In this document: in pieces, positions 43,925-52,855 of the stretch
How positions within the stretch are numbered: the first letter of the stretch is position 1
Layout of the letters: each line of letters starts with the position of its first letter
Assembly: GCA_017431825.1 (NCBI GenBank)
Contig: JAFRKI010000002.1
Location: 91,863 to 155,862 of the forward strand
Origin: Erysipelotrichaceae bacterium
Lineage (GTDB): Bacteria > Bacillota_I > Bacilli_A > Erysipelotrichales > Erysipelotrichaceae
Direction: 5' to 3'
Length of the DNA: 64,000 nucleotides
Notes under the pieces: generated by a model
Databases searched by the model: none
What the model was told of the DNA's origin: nothing
The model's input: only the letters and a program-made list of their open reading frames with translations
Translations under genes and position numbers: made by a program

Positions 43925-46027
43925 ACGCTTTAGGAGCCCGGTCTTACGGCTTCCCAGCAGTCTTCGTGTTCCCTGCAGGAAGGCGCTCATGTCGCCGATG
44001 ATGACGAGCTTGTTTTTGGCTCTGGATATGGCGGTATAAATGAGCTGTTTGTACAGCATGTTCATATGCATCCTTGAACAGATGAAGTAGACGATGCCGT
44101 ATTCAGACCCCTGAGCCTTGTGTACTGAAAGCGTATAAGCCAGGCTGATGTCGCTGACATCGGAAAACTCATAGAAGACCTTTACGTTCTGGTAGTCTAC
44201 GACAAGACACTTATCCTCCTCATCGATCTCCTCGAGTATCCCGATATCGCCGTTATAGACGTCATCCACCGGCCTGTTTTTAAGCTGGAGTATCTTATCG
44301 TTTTCCCTGAAGGTTATCTTTCCGAACTTTCTTTCCTTTTTGTCTTTTGAACGCGGATTGAATGATGCCTGCAGTGTGATATTCAGATTGTCTATTCCGT
44401 ATTCGCCGCGGTACATCGGCGAAAGGATCTGGATGTCATCCAGCATGCTGCCGTTATCAAGGTCTTCAGCTATCATGTCTATCAGTTCAGAGATACTGAA
44501 ACCGTTTATGTCATAGAATGAAACATCTTTATTGTAGCGATCAAAATCGACGTCATTATCAACGATGTCGTTTGCCAGAGAAATGATGCTGTTGCCTTCC
44601 TTCTGACGGTGATTGCATTTCAGATAGGTGATCCTGAATCTTCCACAATCGATCAGATCCTTAAGCAGATTGCCCTGTCTTATCGAAGGCAGCTGATTAG
44701 CATCACCGATCACGCAGATCTTCTTGACATAATGGCAAGCCTTTAAAAGAGATGCGAAGAGATTGTTGTCGACCATCGAGAACTCATCGATGATAAGACA
44801 GTCATAGAGTATCGGATTGTCTATCTTATGGATGAAGGTATTGGATTCCTTGTTCCACTTAAGAAGAGAGTGGATAGTCTTTGATTCCACGTCACACATC
44901 TCGTTGATCCTCTTGGCAGCCCTTCCTGTCGGTGCCACTACCATGATGTTCTGATACGGAAAGAATTCCCTGAAAATGCCTACCATGGCCTTAATGAGCG
45001 TAGTCTTGCCGGTTCCCGGACCACCTACTATCAGTGAGAAATCCTCCTTGAAGAATGAGGTTATCGCTTCTTTCTGGTCTGTATCATAACTTATGTTCAG
45101 TGAATTCTCACTCATTGCGATAGCGTCAGCTATATTGCTGTCATCTTTTGTCAGCCCCTCTTTTTCGGTCTTAAGGTAATCGGCTATGTATTTCTCATCA
45201 TAGTATTCCTGTTTGTAATAGTAATGACCGTCTTCTTCGATTATCTCTTTATCCGTTATGCAGATATCCAGGATCTCATCGAAATCGCTGTAATTCTTGG
45301 TATACTCATATTCAAAATCTTCCCTTTCAAGATAGGTATTTCCGGTATTGAAACTTATCTCCTTGAAGATATAGACGAGATAGGCTTCCTTGAACTTGTG
45401 TTCCTTGTCTGAGAATTCCAGATTCCTGGCACATTCCAGGACCTTGCTGAAAGGAATGCTGTAGACGTCAAGATAGAAACGGTACGGATTGTTCTCTAAG
45501 ACGAATACCGTATCTTCCTTGTAGTGAAAATAGATCCTGCGGGCTTCGGAATTGGAGAAACTGGAACTTATCAGAAGCAGTATCGTATCGTTGTCGTCAT
45601 CTCCGAGGCTTTCGATGCCTTCCTTTATACCTGCAAGCTGCTTGCTAGTAAGATTCAGATCATCAAGGACGGAAATATCTTCTCTTATTATCCTCAGGCA
45701 TTCATCCCCGAAGGCTTCATATATCTTTGATGCCGCCTTCTTGCCTACGCCTTTGAAAGCAGCCCCCGAAAGGAACCTGATTATTTCTTCCTTTTTAGAA
45801 GGAATGTATTTGTTGATGGCAAGTATATTGAACTGAAAACCGTACTTAGGATGATCAGTATAGGTACCGCTGAGCGTGTATTTTTCGCCTTTAACATAAT
45901 CAAAAGAAGGACCGGTCACCGTGATCGTTCCTTCATCGGTCTCGAATTTGGAAACCATATAGGATTCTGATCGGTAGATAGTATAGACGAAACAGCCGTC
46001 CAGACTATCGAGCAATTCATCATTCAT
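43913..46027 (-). CDS. recD2: RecD2-type (RecD/TraA) ATP-dependent DNA helicase
   Basis: A 704-residue superfamily 1B 5'-3' helicase. An N-terminal OB-like region and helix-hairpin-helix segments (FLSGAAFKGVGKKAASKIYEAFG, part) precede the motor. Walker A GGPGTGKT is at residues 335-342, Walker B LIIDEFSMVD follows, and the final motif AYTLSVHKAQGSEYG and YTAISRAKNKLVIIGD are typical. Role in replication-fork maintenance and repair. Overlaps mnmA by 8 nt; recD2 next to mnmA is common in Bacillota. Confidence 0.93.
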   Translation of the reverse strand: MNDELLDSLDGCFVYTIYRSESYMVSKFETDEGTITVTGPSFDYVKGEKYTLSGTYTDHPKYGFQFNILAINKYIPSKKEEIIRFLSGAAFKGVGKKAASKIYEAFGDECLRIIREDISVLDDLNLTSKQLAGIKEGIESLGDDDNDTILLLISSSFSNSEARRIYFHYKEDTVFVLENNPYRFYLDVYSIPFSKVLECARNLEFSDKEHKFKEAYLVYIFKEISFNTGNTYLEREDFEYEYTKNYSDFDEILDICITDKEIIEEDGHYYYKQEYYDEKYIADYLKTEKEGLTKDDSNIADAIAMSENSLNISYDTDQKEAITSFFKEDFSLIVGGPGTGKTTLIKAMVGIFREFFPYQNIMVVAPTGRAAKRINEMCDVESKTIHSLLKWNKESNTFIHKIDNPILYDCLIIDEFSMVDNNLFASLLKACHYVKKICVIGDANQLPSIRQGNLLKDLIDCGRFRITYLKCNHRQKEGNSIISLANDIVDNDVDFDRYNKDVSFYDINGFSISELIDMIAEDLDNGSMLDDIQILSPMYRGEYGIDNLNITLQASFNPRSKDKKERKFGKITFRENDKILQLKNRPVDDVYNGDIGILEEIDEEDKCLVVDYQNVKVFYEFSDVSDISLAYTLSVHKAQGSEYGIVYFICSRMHMNMLYKQLIYTAISRAKNKLVIIGDMSAFLQGTRRLLGSRKTGLLKRLID

Positions 46028-47171
46028 GGTTATTATTCAAAACTCTGCTATCCAGATATTCGTTTATATCGGTATCTTCCTTATATACCTTATCGATGGT
46101 TCCTCCACCAAGGAGCTCTCCGTTCAGGTAGAATACGGCCTGCTGACCCGGAGTTACGGCTCTTATCTTCTGCGGATAAGTAAGCACAGCTTCGGTCTCT
46201 GAGATCCTTTCGATCTTCACGTCATTGTCTTTCTGACGGTATCGGAACTTGCACTGGATATCCTTTCCGTTTACGTCTTTATCACTAATCCAGTTGATGT
46301 CATTAATATAGGCTTTATCGGAATAAAGGTATTCCTCATTGTTTACGGATGCCAGATACAGAAGGTTTTCTTTTACGTTCTTGCCGGCACAGTAATAAGG
46401 TCCGCGGTTGCCGCCGACACCGAAGCCTTTTCTTTGACCTACCGTGTAATAATAGACGCCGTTATGAGTCCCTATAAGTTCCAGCGTATCGATGTCGATG
46501 ATCTTTCCTTCCTTCATCGGGATGTAGTTGCTTAAGAACCTGCGGAAGTCTCTCTCACCGATAAAACAGATACCGGTCGAATCCTTTTTGTGGGCAATGT
46601 CAAGATCAAGTTCTTCCGCCATTTTTCTTACCTGATCCTTATCGATGTCTCCCAACGGAAAAAGACACTTATCCAAAGCTTTTTTCCTTACCTGAGAAAG
46701 GAAGTATGACTGGTCCTTATTGAGGTCATGAGCCTTATAGTAATGTCTCGGATTCTCATCATCGGCTTTTATGTAATGACCGGTAGCTATCATCTCAAAG
46801 CCTTCTTCCATGGCATAATCCAGGAAACAGTCGAATTTTATGTACTTGTTGCAGAGGATATCGGGATTGGGCGTTCTGCCCTTTTCGTATTCATCGATGA
46901 AGTTTCTGAATACATAGTCCCAGTATTCCTTTATGTAATCCTTCCTTAAGAGCTTTAAACCGAGCTTTTCAGCGACCCTTTTGGCGTCGTTATAGTCTTC
47001 TTCCTGAGGGCAGATATCGTTATTCAGGGTATCGTTGCCCAAAGTGTCATTATTAAGTACGGAGTCCCAGTTACGCATAAAACAACAGGTCACGTCATGT
47101 CCCTGTTGCTTAAGGAGATATGCGGCAACGGCGGAATCCACACCGCCTGATAATCCGACTAATACCTTCAT
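46020..47171 (-). CDS. mnmA: tRNA-specific 2-thiouridylase MnmA
   Basis: A 383-residue ATP-dependent enzyme that puts sulfur on C2 of the wobble uridine of Lys, Glu and Gln tRNAs. The PP-loop is VGLSGGVDSAVAAYLL, the first catalytic cysteine is in the segment PDILCNKYIKF, the second in STGICFIGER. The central motif YYYTVGQRKGFGVGG is diagnostic. The usual neighbour, a cysteine desulfurase, is absent; instead an Spx-like protein precedes it with 4-nt overlap. Confidence 0.95.
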   Translation of the reverse strand: MKVLVGLSGGVDSAVAAYLLKQQGHDVTCCFMRNWDSVLNNDTLGNDTLNNDICPQEEDYNDAKRVAEKLGLKLLRKDYIKEYWDYVFRNFIDEYEKGRTPNPDILCNKYIKFDCFLDYAMEEGFEMIATGHYIKADDENPRHYYKAHDLNKDQSYFLSQVRKKALDKCLFPLGDIDKDQVRKMAEELDLDIAHKKDSTGICFIGERDFRRFLSNYIPMKEGKIIDIDTLELIGTHNGVYYYTVGQRKGFGVGGNRGPYYCAGKNVKENLLYLASVNNEEYLYSDKAYINDINWISDKDVNGKDIQCKFRYRQKDNDVKIERISETEAVLTYPQKIRAVTPGQQAVFYLNGELLGGGTIDKVYKEDTDINEYLDSRVLNNNHE

Positions 47172-47593
47172 GCTTCTTCTCTTACGGCTCCGCAGATGTC
47201 ATAATGCGGGCAGTTTCTGTCGCAGCGGGCAAGCTTTTTGATCTCCGATCTCTTGAAACCGTCTATCTCTTCTTCATCATAACCGACCTGCATGTTCTTT
47301 TCGGAGACGATGATCGGTCTTTTGAGTACTGACGGGTTTTCCACTACGAAATCACAGAGATCGTCAGTCGATATCTCATCGAGATCGATCTTCGAATCCT
47401 GGATGATCTTTGATCTTCTGGAAATGATGTCTTCCGTTCCGTTTTCGGTCCTGCTCAGAAGATACTTGATCTCCTTTGAATCTAGCAGCGTCTTGAAAAT
47501 GTTCTTTTCGATGAAGTTTATGCCGTTTTCCTTGAGCCAGGCCTTTACCTTGCGGCAGGATGCGCATCCATGAGCTGTATATACTACGATCAT
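47168..47593 (-). CDS. Spx/ArsC-like protein with an extra C-terminal Cys cluster
   Basis: A 141-residue thioredoxin-fold protein of the Spx/ArsC family. The redox switch CxxC is C10-A-S-C13 (GCASCRKVKAWL), and RPIIVSEKNMQVGYDEEEI matches the Spx C-terminal hallmark. Spx proteins bind the RNA polymerase alpha subunit and activate thiol-stress genes. Beyond the normal end is a tail with C124-x3-C128-x5-C134 (ARCDRNCPHYDICG), suggestive of metal or Fe-S binding. First gene of an operon with mnmA and recD2, read from a leaderless-type promoter and divergent from trpS. Confidence 0.85.
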   Translation of the reverse strand: MIVVYTAHGCASCRKVKAWLKENGINFIEKNIFKTLLDSKEIKYLLSRTENGTEDIISRRSKIIQDSKIDLDEISTDDLCDFVVENPSVLKRPIIVSEKNMQVGYDEEEIDGFKRSEIKKLARCDRNCPHYDICGAVREEA

Positions 47594-47599
47594 GCCTTA

Positions 47600-47605
47600 A
47601 TTATA
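47600..47605 (-). promoter_or_regulatory. -10 element of a leaderless promoter for the spx-like operon
   Basis: Minus strand TATAAT, six bases (TAAGGC) before the ATG at 47593. It sits where the -35 of the divergent trpS promoter would be. Confidence 0.65.
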
Positions 47606-47630
47606 CTTTAATTTTATAGGGAAGTATGCT
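47601..47630 (+). promoter_or_regulatory. Candidate promoter of T-box-trpS
   Basis: -35 TTATAC (47601-47606), an 18-nt spacer, -10 TATGCT (47625-47630). It overlaps the -10 of the divergent spx-like gene. Confidence 0.4.
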
Positions 47631-47639
47631 AAATTAGTG

Positions 47640-47800
47640 ATAGTAGTTTATAAGCAAACCTTCTTTAGAGAGTCTGCGTCCGGTGCAAGCAGTCAGGCCT
47701 TATGAACGAACTGGATATCGTATTACGGCGTTAACGTATCAAGAAGCAAATTGGGTGGCACCACGGATATATTCGTCCCATGGGCTGCTTTTTTATTTTC
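47640..47800 (+). promoter_or_regulatory. T-box riboswitch of trpS
   Basis: The leader has the conserved T-box core GGGTGGCACCACGG (47753-47766). A tryptophan specifier UGG candidate lies at 47712-47714 (GAACTGGATATC), and a stem-I apical region near 47665-47695. A hairpin ending GGGCTGC leads into TTTTTT at 47790-47796, the terminator. Uncharged tRNA-Trp is expected to antiterminate transcription of trpS. Confidence 0.85.
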
Positions 47801-47813
47801 AGGAGGACTTCAC

Positions 47814-48803
47814 ATGAAAAGAATGCTATCGGGAATAAAACCTACCGGACAGCTGACACTGGGCAATTATATCGGTGCCTTAAGGAATTTCGTCAAGTAT
47901 CAGGATGAATACGAGATGTACGTATTCATCGCTAATCTGCATTGCATAACCGAGTATCAGGATCCTGAGGACCTTTCAAGGAACCTAACCGATGCCGTTG
48001 CCCTATACATGGCCTGCGGACTTGACCCTAATAAGTCGACTATCTTCCTTCAGACCGACGTTCCGGCTCATGCGGAACTTGGCTATATCATGGCCTGCAA
48101 TACCTATCTGGGCGAACTCAACCGTATGACCCAGTTCAAGGATAAGACGGCCAACGGTGAAAAGAATATGACAGCCGGCCTTTATACCTATCCGTGTCTG
48201 ATGGCTGCCGATATCCTGCTTTATAATGCCGATTACGTACCGGTCGGTGAAGACCAGAAGCAGCATGTCGAACTTACCAGAGATCTGGCTCAGCGCTTCA
48301 ACAACAAATACGGCGATACCTTCGTCGTACCTGAACCGCTCATCGCCAAGGTCGGAGGCAGAGTCATGTCTCTGTCAGATCCGCATAAAAAGATGTCTAA
48401 ATCAGAAGAAACCAATAAAGGATGCATTTACCTTCTGGATGACATAAAAGCCGCCAGAAAGAAGATAATGGGAGCTGTGACCGATTCTGTAGGTATCATC
48501 CAGCTCGATAAGGAAAATCAGCCGGGACTTTACAATCTGATCGAGATTGCATCATCATTGTCTGAAAGATCCATGGAAGACATAGCTGAAGAATTCAAGG
48601 ATCAGGGTTACGGTAAGCTCAAAGGATATGTAGCCGATGTCGTATGTGCCGAACTGGAAAAGATCCAGAACAGATACAATGAGATCATCGTATCACATCA
48701 GCTTGAAGCAGTCATGAAAGACGGTGCAGAAAAAGCTTCCGTCATTGCGAATAAGACTCTTGACGATGTCAAGAAAAAGATCGGACTGGAGATCAAGTAT
48801 TAA
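47814..48803 (+). CDS. trpS: Tryptophanyl-tRNA synthetase
   Basis: A 329-residue class I synthetase charging tRNA-Trp. The HIGH-like motif is GIKPTGQLTLGNYIGAL and the KMSKS motif KKMSKSEETN; the DQKQHVELTRDLAQRFN segment is typical. I place the start at 47814 behind AGGAGG (47801-47806); the earlier ATG at 47751 lies inside the T-box. It stands alone with a terminator. Confidence 0.96.
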   Translation: MKRMLSGIKPTGQLTLGNYIGALRNFVKYQDEYEMYVFIANLHCITEYQDPEDLSRNLTDAVALYMACGLDPNKSTIFLQTDVPAHAELGYIMACNTYLGELNRMTQFKDKTANGEKNMTAGLYTYPCLMAADILLYNADYVPVGEDQKQHVELTRDLAQRFNNKYGDTFVVPEPLIAKVGGRVMSLSDPHKKMSKSEETNKGCIYLLDDIKAARKKIMGAVTDSVGIIQLDKENQPGLYNLIEIASSLSERSMEDIAEEFKDQGYGKLKGYVADVVCAELEKIQNRYNEIIVSHQLEAVMKDGAEKASVIANKTLDDVKKKIGLEIKY

Positions 48804-48828
48804 AAACTGAAGAAGAGCTTCAGTTTTT
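48803..48828. terminator. Bidirectional terminator after trpS
   Basis: AAAACTGAAG / CTTCAGTTTT with a 5-nt loop and T-run on the plus strand. Its right arm holds the stop of the convergent small membrane protein gene. Confidence 0.88.
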
Positions 48829-49032
48829 CTTTTTGATGCATAACGAGATAATAAACAGTATCGCTGACGGCAGGAGGAAATACAGTGCATACATCATTAT
48901 CCAGACGCTGAACGGTGCCGATCCGAATGATTTAAGATACTGCGGGTAATCCAGAGCAGTCTTTATGATAAATATCAGCATAAGTATTGCGGCTGCGATC
49001 CGTAAGGTCTTTTTTATGGCTTTCCTGTTCAT
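48820..49032 (-). CDS. Small two-span membrane protein, 70 residues
   Basis: I do not recognise the family. It has a basic N-terminus (MNRKAIKKTLR) and two hydrophobic spans (IAAAILMLIFIIKTALDY and VWIMMYALYFLLPSAILFIISL, second in part), and a KKK tail, so both ends should face the cytoplasm. AAGGAG stands before the ATG. It lies 8 nt after yitT as the last gene of the cvpA operon, and its stop is inside the trpS terminator. Confidence 0.75.
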   Translation of the reverse strand: MNRKAIKKTLRIAAAILMLIFIIKTALDYPQYLKSFGSAPFSVWIMMYALYFLLPSAILFIISLCIKKKN

Positions 49033-49040
49033 ATATCTCC

Positions 49041-49901
49041 TTAATCCAGCGGTTTCTGATAGTAATTTCCATAGATGGCTTCGGTATCCTGAACGTTTAT
49101 AAAGGCGTGAGGATCGATCTGAAGCACTATTTTGACGACTTCCTTATACTGGAAGGAATTTACCACCGTATATAGCATCGTCTTGTTTTCGTGGCTGTAA
49201 TAGCCTGTGGCGTTGACTTCCGTTATGCCGTGTCTTACATGCTTGAGTATCTCTTCCGATACTCTTTCCGGATCGGAAGTGATTATCGTCAGTGTCTTAT
49301 GCGTATACCTCTGGTGCAGCATCTTTATCATATTGGTGGAAGTATACTGGTAGATTATCGAGTACAGGGCCGTTTCAAAACCGTATACCAGTCCGGCTAT
49401 GGCCAGTATTACGACGTTTACGATGAAGATGTAGTTCCAGATGTCTTTCTTGTATCTGTTGGCGAAATAGACGCTGATGAAATCAATGCCGCCGGTCGAA
49501 AAATTGGAAGACAGGGCCAGTCCTACACCGAAACCGTTCAGTATGCCGCCGAATATGGCCATAAGCAGTCTCTCATCGATGCTCAATAAAGGTTTGAAAA
49601 AAGACGTGAAACAGGCTACCAGCGTGAACTGGATAACGGAATATACCGCAAACTTCTTGCCTATCCTTTTGAAGAAGAATAAGGTCGCAAGGATATTGAT
49701 TGACAGATAGAATACGGAATAGGATATCAGGATGTTTCCGTAGTCTTTCAGTATATCGGTAGTTATCCTTGATATTCCCGAAAAACCTGCCGGATAAAGA
49801 CTGGCAGGGATCGAAAAGCTGGTTATCGCAAAAGACTGCACCAGAGCCGATATCACGGCTATAAGCAGCAGTTTTATGTCAATGTATTTATTCTTCGTCA
49901 T
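49041..49901 (-). CDS. yitT: YitT family membrane protein
   Basis: A 286-residue protein with five to six membrane spans (YitT/DUF161) followed by a cytoplasmic DUF2179 domain. The family segment ALSSNFSTGGIDFISVYFANR is present (part). The C-terminal domain begins near LTIITSDPERVSEEILKHVRHGITEV (part). Function unknown; possibly a transporter. Overlaps rmuC by 14 nt. Confidence 0.88.
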   Translation of the reverse strand: MTKNKYIDIKLLLIAVISALVQSFAITSFSIPASLYPAGFSGISRITTDILKDYGNILISYSVFYLSINILATLFFFKRIGKKFAVYSVIQFTLVACFTSFFKPLLSIDERLLMAIFGGILNGFGVGLALSSNFSTGGIDFISVYFANRYKKDIWNYIFIVNVVILAIAGLVYGFETALYSIIYQYTSTNMIKMLHQRYTHKTLTIITSDPERVSEEILKHVRHGITEVNATGYYSHENKTMLYTVVNSFQYKEVVKIVLQIDPHAFINVQDTEAIYGNYYQKPLD

Positions 49902-50940
49902 CTATTTCACCTGCATTGATAGAGGCAAATCTCTTGATTATCTTATTGGAAGTTACGGCTACTCTTTCAAAGTCCGGAATGATCTTCTCAAAGTCTCTCT
50001 GCAGGGTTTCCGTACGCTCTCTTAATCTTGCGAATTCGACTGACAGGTCGTTCAGCAGCATGCCTATCTCCTTGGCCTTTTCATCCTTCTTCTGACCCAG
50101 ATAGATGCTTCTGATCGCCGTAATATAGGCCATCAGGGTCGTAGGAGATACGATGTATACCTTGGCCTCATATGATTTATCCACTATCTCCTGGAAATTG
50201 CCGTAGATCTCCGCAAAGATCGCTTCCGCCGGTATGAACATGTATGCCATTTCCGCCGTTTCACCTGGGATGATATATTTGTTCTTTATGTCATTGACGT
50301 GCTTCAGCACGTCGGTCTTGAAAGCGTTACGGGCCTTGTCTCTGTCGCCTTGCGAGAGCGTCTCATCATAAATACGTCTGTAGTTCTCTAACGGGAATTT
50401 GGAGTCTATGCATATCAGCCCCAGAGTCTCCGGTCCGAAGATGATTGCATCGGCCTTGGCGTTGTTGGACAGCGTATACTGCTTGGCATATCTGCTCGAA
50501 TCAATACCGAAAGCCGTTTCAAGTAATGAATATAGCTCTATCTCACCGAAAGTTCCCCTGCTCTTCTTATCCTGCAGGATCGATTCCAGAGACACGATAT
50601 CGTTTGAAAGCTCGTTGAGAGACTTCTGGGTCTCATCGATCTTTACCATTCTTTCATTGATCTTCAGAAAAGTCTCGTTGGTGCTCTTATTCGTTTCGTA
50701 GATGTTCTTGTTGAGGCGTTCTTCCAGCTGCAGCAGCTTATCTGATGTCCGGTTGCTCAGGGATGAGAAATCATCACTCAGCTTGTCAGAGAAGCTTAAC
50801 AGATCCTTGTTCAGGCTTACCTGGATATCCTTTATCTCGTTTTTCTTGCCGTTGGCGTTTATCACATATAAAAACAGTGCGATCAACGCAACTACCAGAA
50901 CACTTATCAGCACAATAAGAATGATCTCGATATTGGTCAT
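49888..50940 (-). CDS. rmuC: DNA recombination protein RmuC
   Basis: A 350-residue protein with an N-terminal membrane anchor (IILIVLISVLVVALIALFLY), a long coiled coil (about 30-125) and the RmuC nuclease-like core (RGTFGEIELYSLLETAFG, ICIDSKFPLENYRRI, TPTTLMAY-type PTTLMAYITAIRSIYLGQK). It limits DNA inversions or rearrangements in E. coli; mechanism uncertain. The ATG directly follows the TAA of the preceding small gene, with GAGG inside its last codons. Confidence 0.92.
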   Translation of the reverse strand: MTNIEIILIVLISVLVVALIALFLYVINANGKKNEIKDIQVSLNKDLLSFSDKLSDDFSSLSNRTSDKLLQLEERLNKNIYETNKSTNETFLKINERMVKIDETQKSLNELSNDIVSLESILQDKKSRGTFGEIELYSLLETAFGIDSSRYAKQYTLSNNAKADAIIFGPETLGLICIDSKFPLENYRRIYDETLSQGDRDKARNAFKTDVLKHVNDIKNKYIIPGETAEMAYMFIPAEAIFAEIYGNFQEIVDKSYEAKVYIVSPTTLMAYITAIRSIYLGQKKDEKAKEIGMLLNDLSVEFARLRERTETLQRDFEKIIPDFERVAVTSNKIIKRFASINAGEIDDEE

Positions 50941-51105
50941 TTATTCCTCTTCGTTTTCACTGTAGTTTCTAAACAGCGCAAAATTGCCCCTTAAAGTACC
51001 GCTTCTGTGTAAGGAAAACATCCACCCTACCGCAACCTTGAGGGTGAAGAAGCAGATTATCGTGAGTGCCAGCAGGGACATCGTTTCAGTCAGATTCTTT
51101 ATCAT
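50941..51105 (-). CDS. Small membrane protein, 54 residues
   Basis: A short ORF starting MIKNLTETMSLLALTIICFF, with one membrane span (about residues 9-29), a Gly-Trp turn, a basic middle part (SLHRSGTLRGNFALFRNY) and an acidic tail (SENEEE). It overlaps the end of uvrC by 20 nt and its TAA touches the ATG of rmuC, a packing that strongly suggests a real translated gene. No strong Shine-Dalgarno is seen; coupling to uvrC is likely. Family and function not recognised. Confidence 0.65.
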   Translation of the reverse strand: MIKNLTETMSLLALTIICFFTLKVAVGWMFSLHRSGTLRGNFALFRNYSENEEE

Positions 51106-52855
51106 CGCTATTTCTTAACTTATTATATAACCTGATAGCCGTTTTTTCATTTAAAACGGTCTTTAGGTCCTCTATTTCTAGCGTTTTGAGGTTGGAAATG
51201 CTCTTATACTTCTTGAGCAGTTTCATGCGTGATTTAGGCCCTAGACCCTCGATATCATCTAATACCGACTTATAGGTGTTCTTGGTTCTCAGTTTCTTGT
51301 GGTAGCTTATCGCGAAACGGTGTACTTCATCCTGGGCATTGGCCAGAAAGAAGAAAAGCTTGGAATCCGGTTCGATGTCGATACGTCTGAATTCATCGTC
51401 CATCAGAAAGGACGTGTTATGGGTGTCATCCTTGACCAGACCGCATAAGCTGATATCCATGTTCAGGGATGAAAGGACTTCTTTTGCGACTTCGATCTGA
51501 TTGTGACCGCCATCGACTATGATAAGATCCGGTCTTTCCAGACCATCTTTAAGAACACGGAAGTATCTTCTGTACAGTACTTCATGCATGGACTTAAGGT
51601 CGTCGGCGCCTTCTTCGAGCTTGTATAGGCGGTAGTCCTTCTTTGATGGTTTCAGGTCCTTGTATACGACCATGGCCGCCACAGTATTGGTACCGGCCGT
51701 ATGAGAGTTATCGAAGAGTTCGATCCGGTCTATGTCCTTGCCGAAGATCCTCTTCAGTTCTTCCCTTATCGAATTGTAGTATTCGCTCTTGCCGATGACG
51801 ATATCCTTGTTCTGTCTTAGGGTCTCATAGGAATTATCTTTGGCTCTTTTAAGGAGCTGGTATTTCTTGCCTTTGGATACGGTCTTTATCTCGCAGTCTT
51901 CAAGACCGCTCAGGTATGTTTCAAGTTCCTTTGGGATATAGAGCGTTTTTGGTTTCGGGTTTATCTGATAATACTGGTAGATGTATGAAGATACGAAGTT
52001 TTCACTGTCTCCTACCAGATAATCGATGAACTTGTCGCTTCCCAGCAGCAGGCCGTTTCTGATAAAAAGACCGGTAATGGAGATCATGCCGTCAAGGACG
52101 TCATAGTTGAATACGTCAAAGGATTCCTTCTGATTGATCTCTACGGCCTGTCTGGAAGTAGAGATCCTGATATCGTTTATCAGGTCCCTGTATACCGCAG
52201 CATTCTCAAAATCAAGAGCCTCGGTAGCCTCGTTCATCTTTTCTTTCAGATTGTTCAGGATGGAAGAAGTATTACCGCAGAGGAAGGATATTATTTCCTT
52301 GCGCATTTCCTCGCATTCCTTTTCATCGATGTCATACTTGCAGTAACCTAGACACTGACCGATATGATAGTAAAGGCAAAGTTCCTTCTTTATCGGATTG
52401 CATTTCCTGGTCGGATAGAGCTTATTGATGATATCGATGGTATTCCGGGCTGCTCCGACATCCGGATATGGACCGAAGAGCCTGCCGTTTACTTTCTTTG
52501 AACGTTTCTTGAGTCTGATAACTTCCAGTGCCGGTTCCTTTGAGTCTCTTAAAAGGATATACGGATATGATTTATCGTCCTTGAATATGACGTTGTAGTA
52601 TGGATCGTGTTCCTTTATCAGGTTATATTCCAGTATCAGCGCTTCCTTCTCGGTCCTGGTCACGATGTAGTCGAAATCGGCTATGTTTGAGACCAGCTTT
52701 GACGTCTTATAGTCATGGGCACCACGAAAATAGGAGTTTACCCGGTTTTTAAGGATGATGGCCTTGCCTACATAGATGACCTTACCGTCCTTGTCTTTCA
52801 TCAGGTAACAGCCCGGTTTCTTAGGCAGTGTGCTGAGCTTGTCTTTGATATTCAT
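51086..52855 (-). CDS. uvrC: Excinuclease ABC subunit C
   Basis: A 589-residue dual-incision nuclease of nucleotide excision repair. GIY-YIG domain: KPGCYLMKDKDGKVIYVGKA, catalytic arginine in NRVNSYF. A cysteine cluster lies in CNPIKKELCLYYHIGQCLGYC (part), the UVR motif around residue 205, the RNase-H-like domain with FDNSHTAGTNTVAAMV and IIVDGGHNQIEVA, then C-terminal helix-hairpin-helices. Start overlaps mutS2 stop by 1 nt. Confidence 0.96.
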   Translation of the reverse strand: MNIKDKLSTLPKKPGCYLMKDKDGKVIYVGKAIILKNRVNSYFRGAHDYKTSKLVSNIADFDYIVTRTEKEALILEYNLIKEHDPYYNVIFKDDKSYPYILLRDSKEPALEVIRLKKRSKKVNGRLFGPYPDVGAARNTIDIINKLYPTRKCNPIKKELCLYYHIGQCLGYCKYDIDEKECEEMRKEIISFLCGNTSSILNNLKEKMNEATEALDFENAAVYRDLINDIRISTSRQAVEINQKESFDVFNYDVLDGMISITGLFIRNGLLLGSDKFIDYLVGDSENFVSSYIYQYYQINPKPKTLYIPKELETYLSGLEDCEIKTVSKGKKYQLLKRAKDNSYETLRQNKDIVIGKSEYYNSIREELKRIFGKDIDRIELFDNSHTAGTNTVAAMVVYKDLKPSKKDYRLYKLEEGADDLKSMHEVLYRRYFRVLKDGLERPDLIIVDGGHNQIEVAKEVLSSLNMDISLCGLVKDDTHNTSFLMDDEFRRIDIEPDSKLFFFLANAQDEVHRFAISYHKKLRTKNTYKSVLDDIEGLGPKSRMKLLKKYKSISNLKTLEIEDLKTVLNEKTAIRLYNKLRNSDDKESD

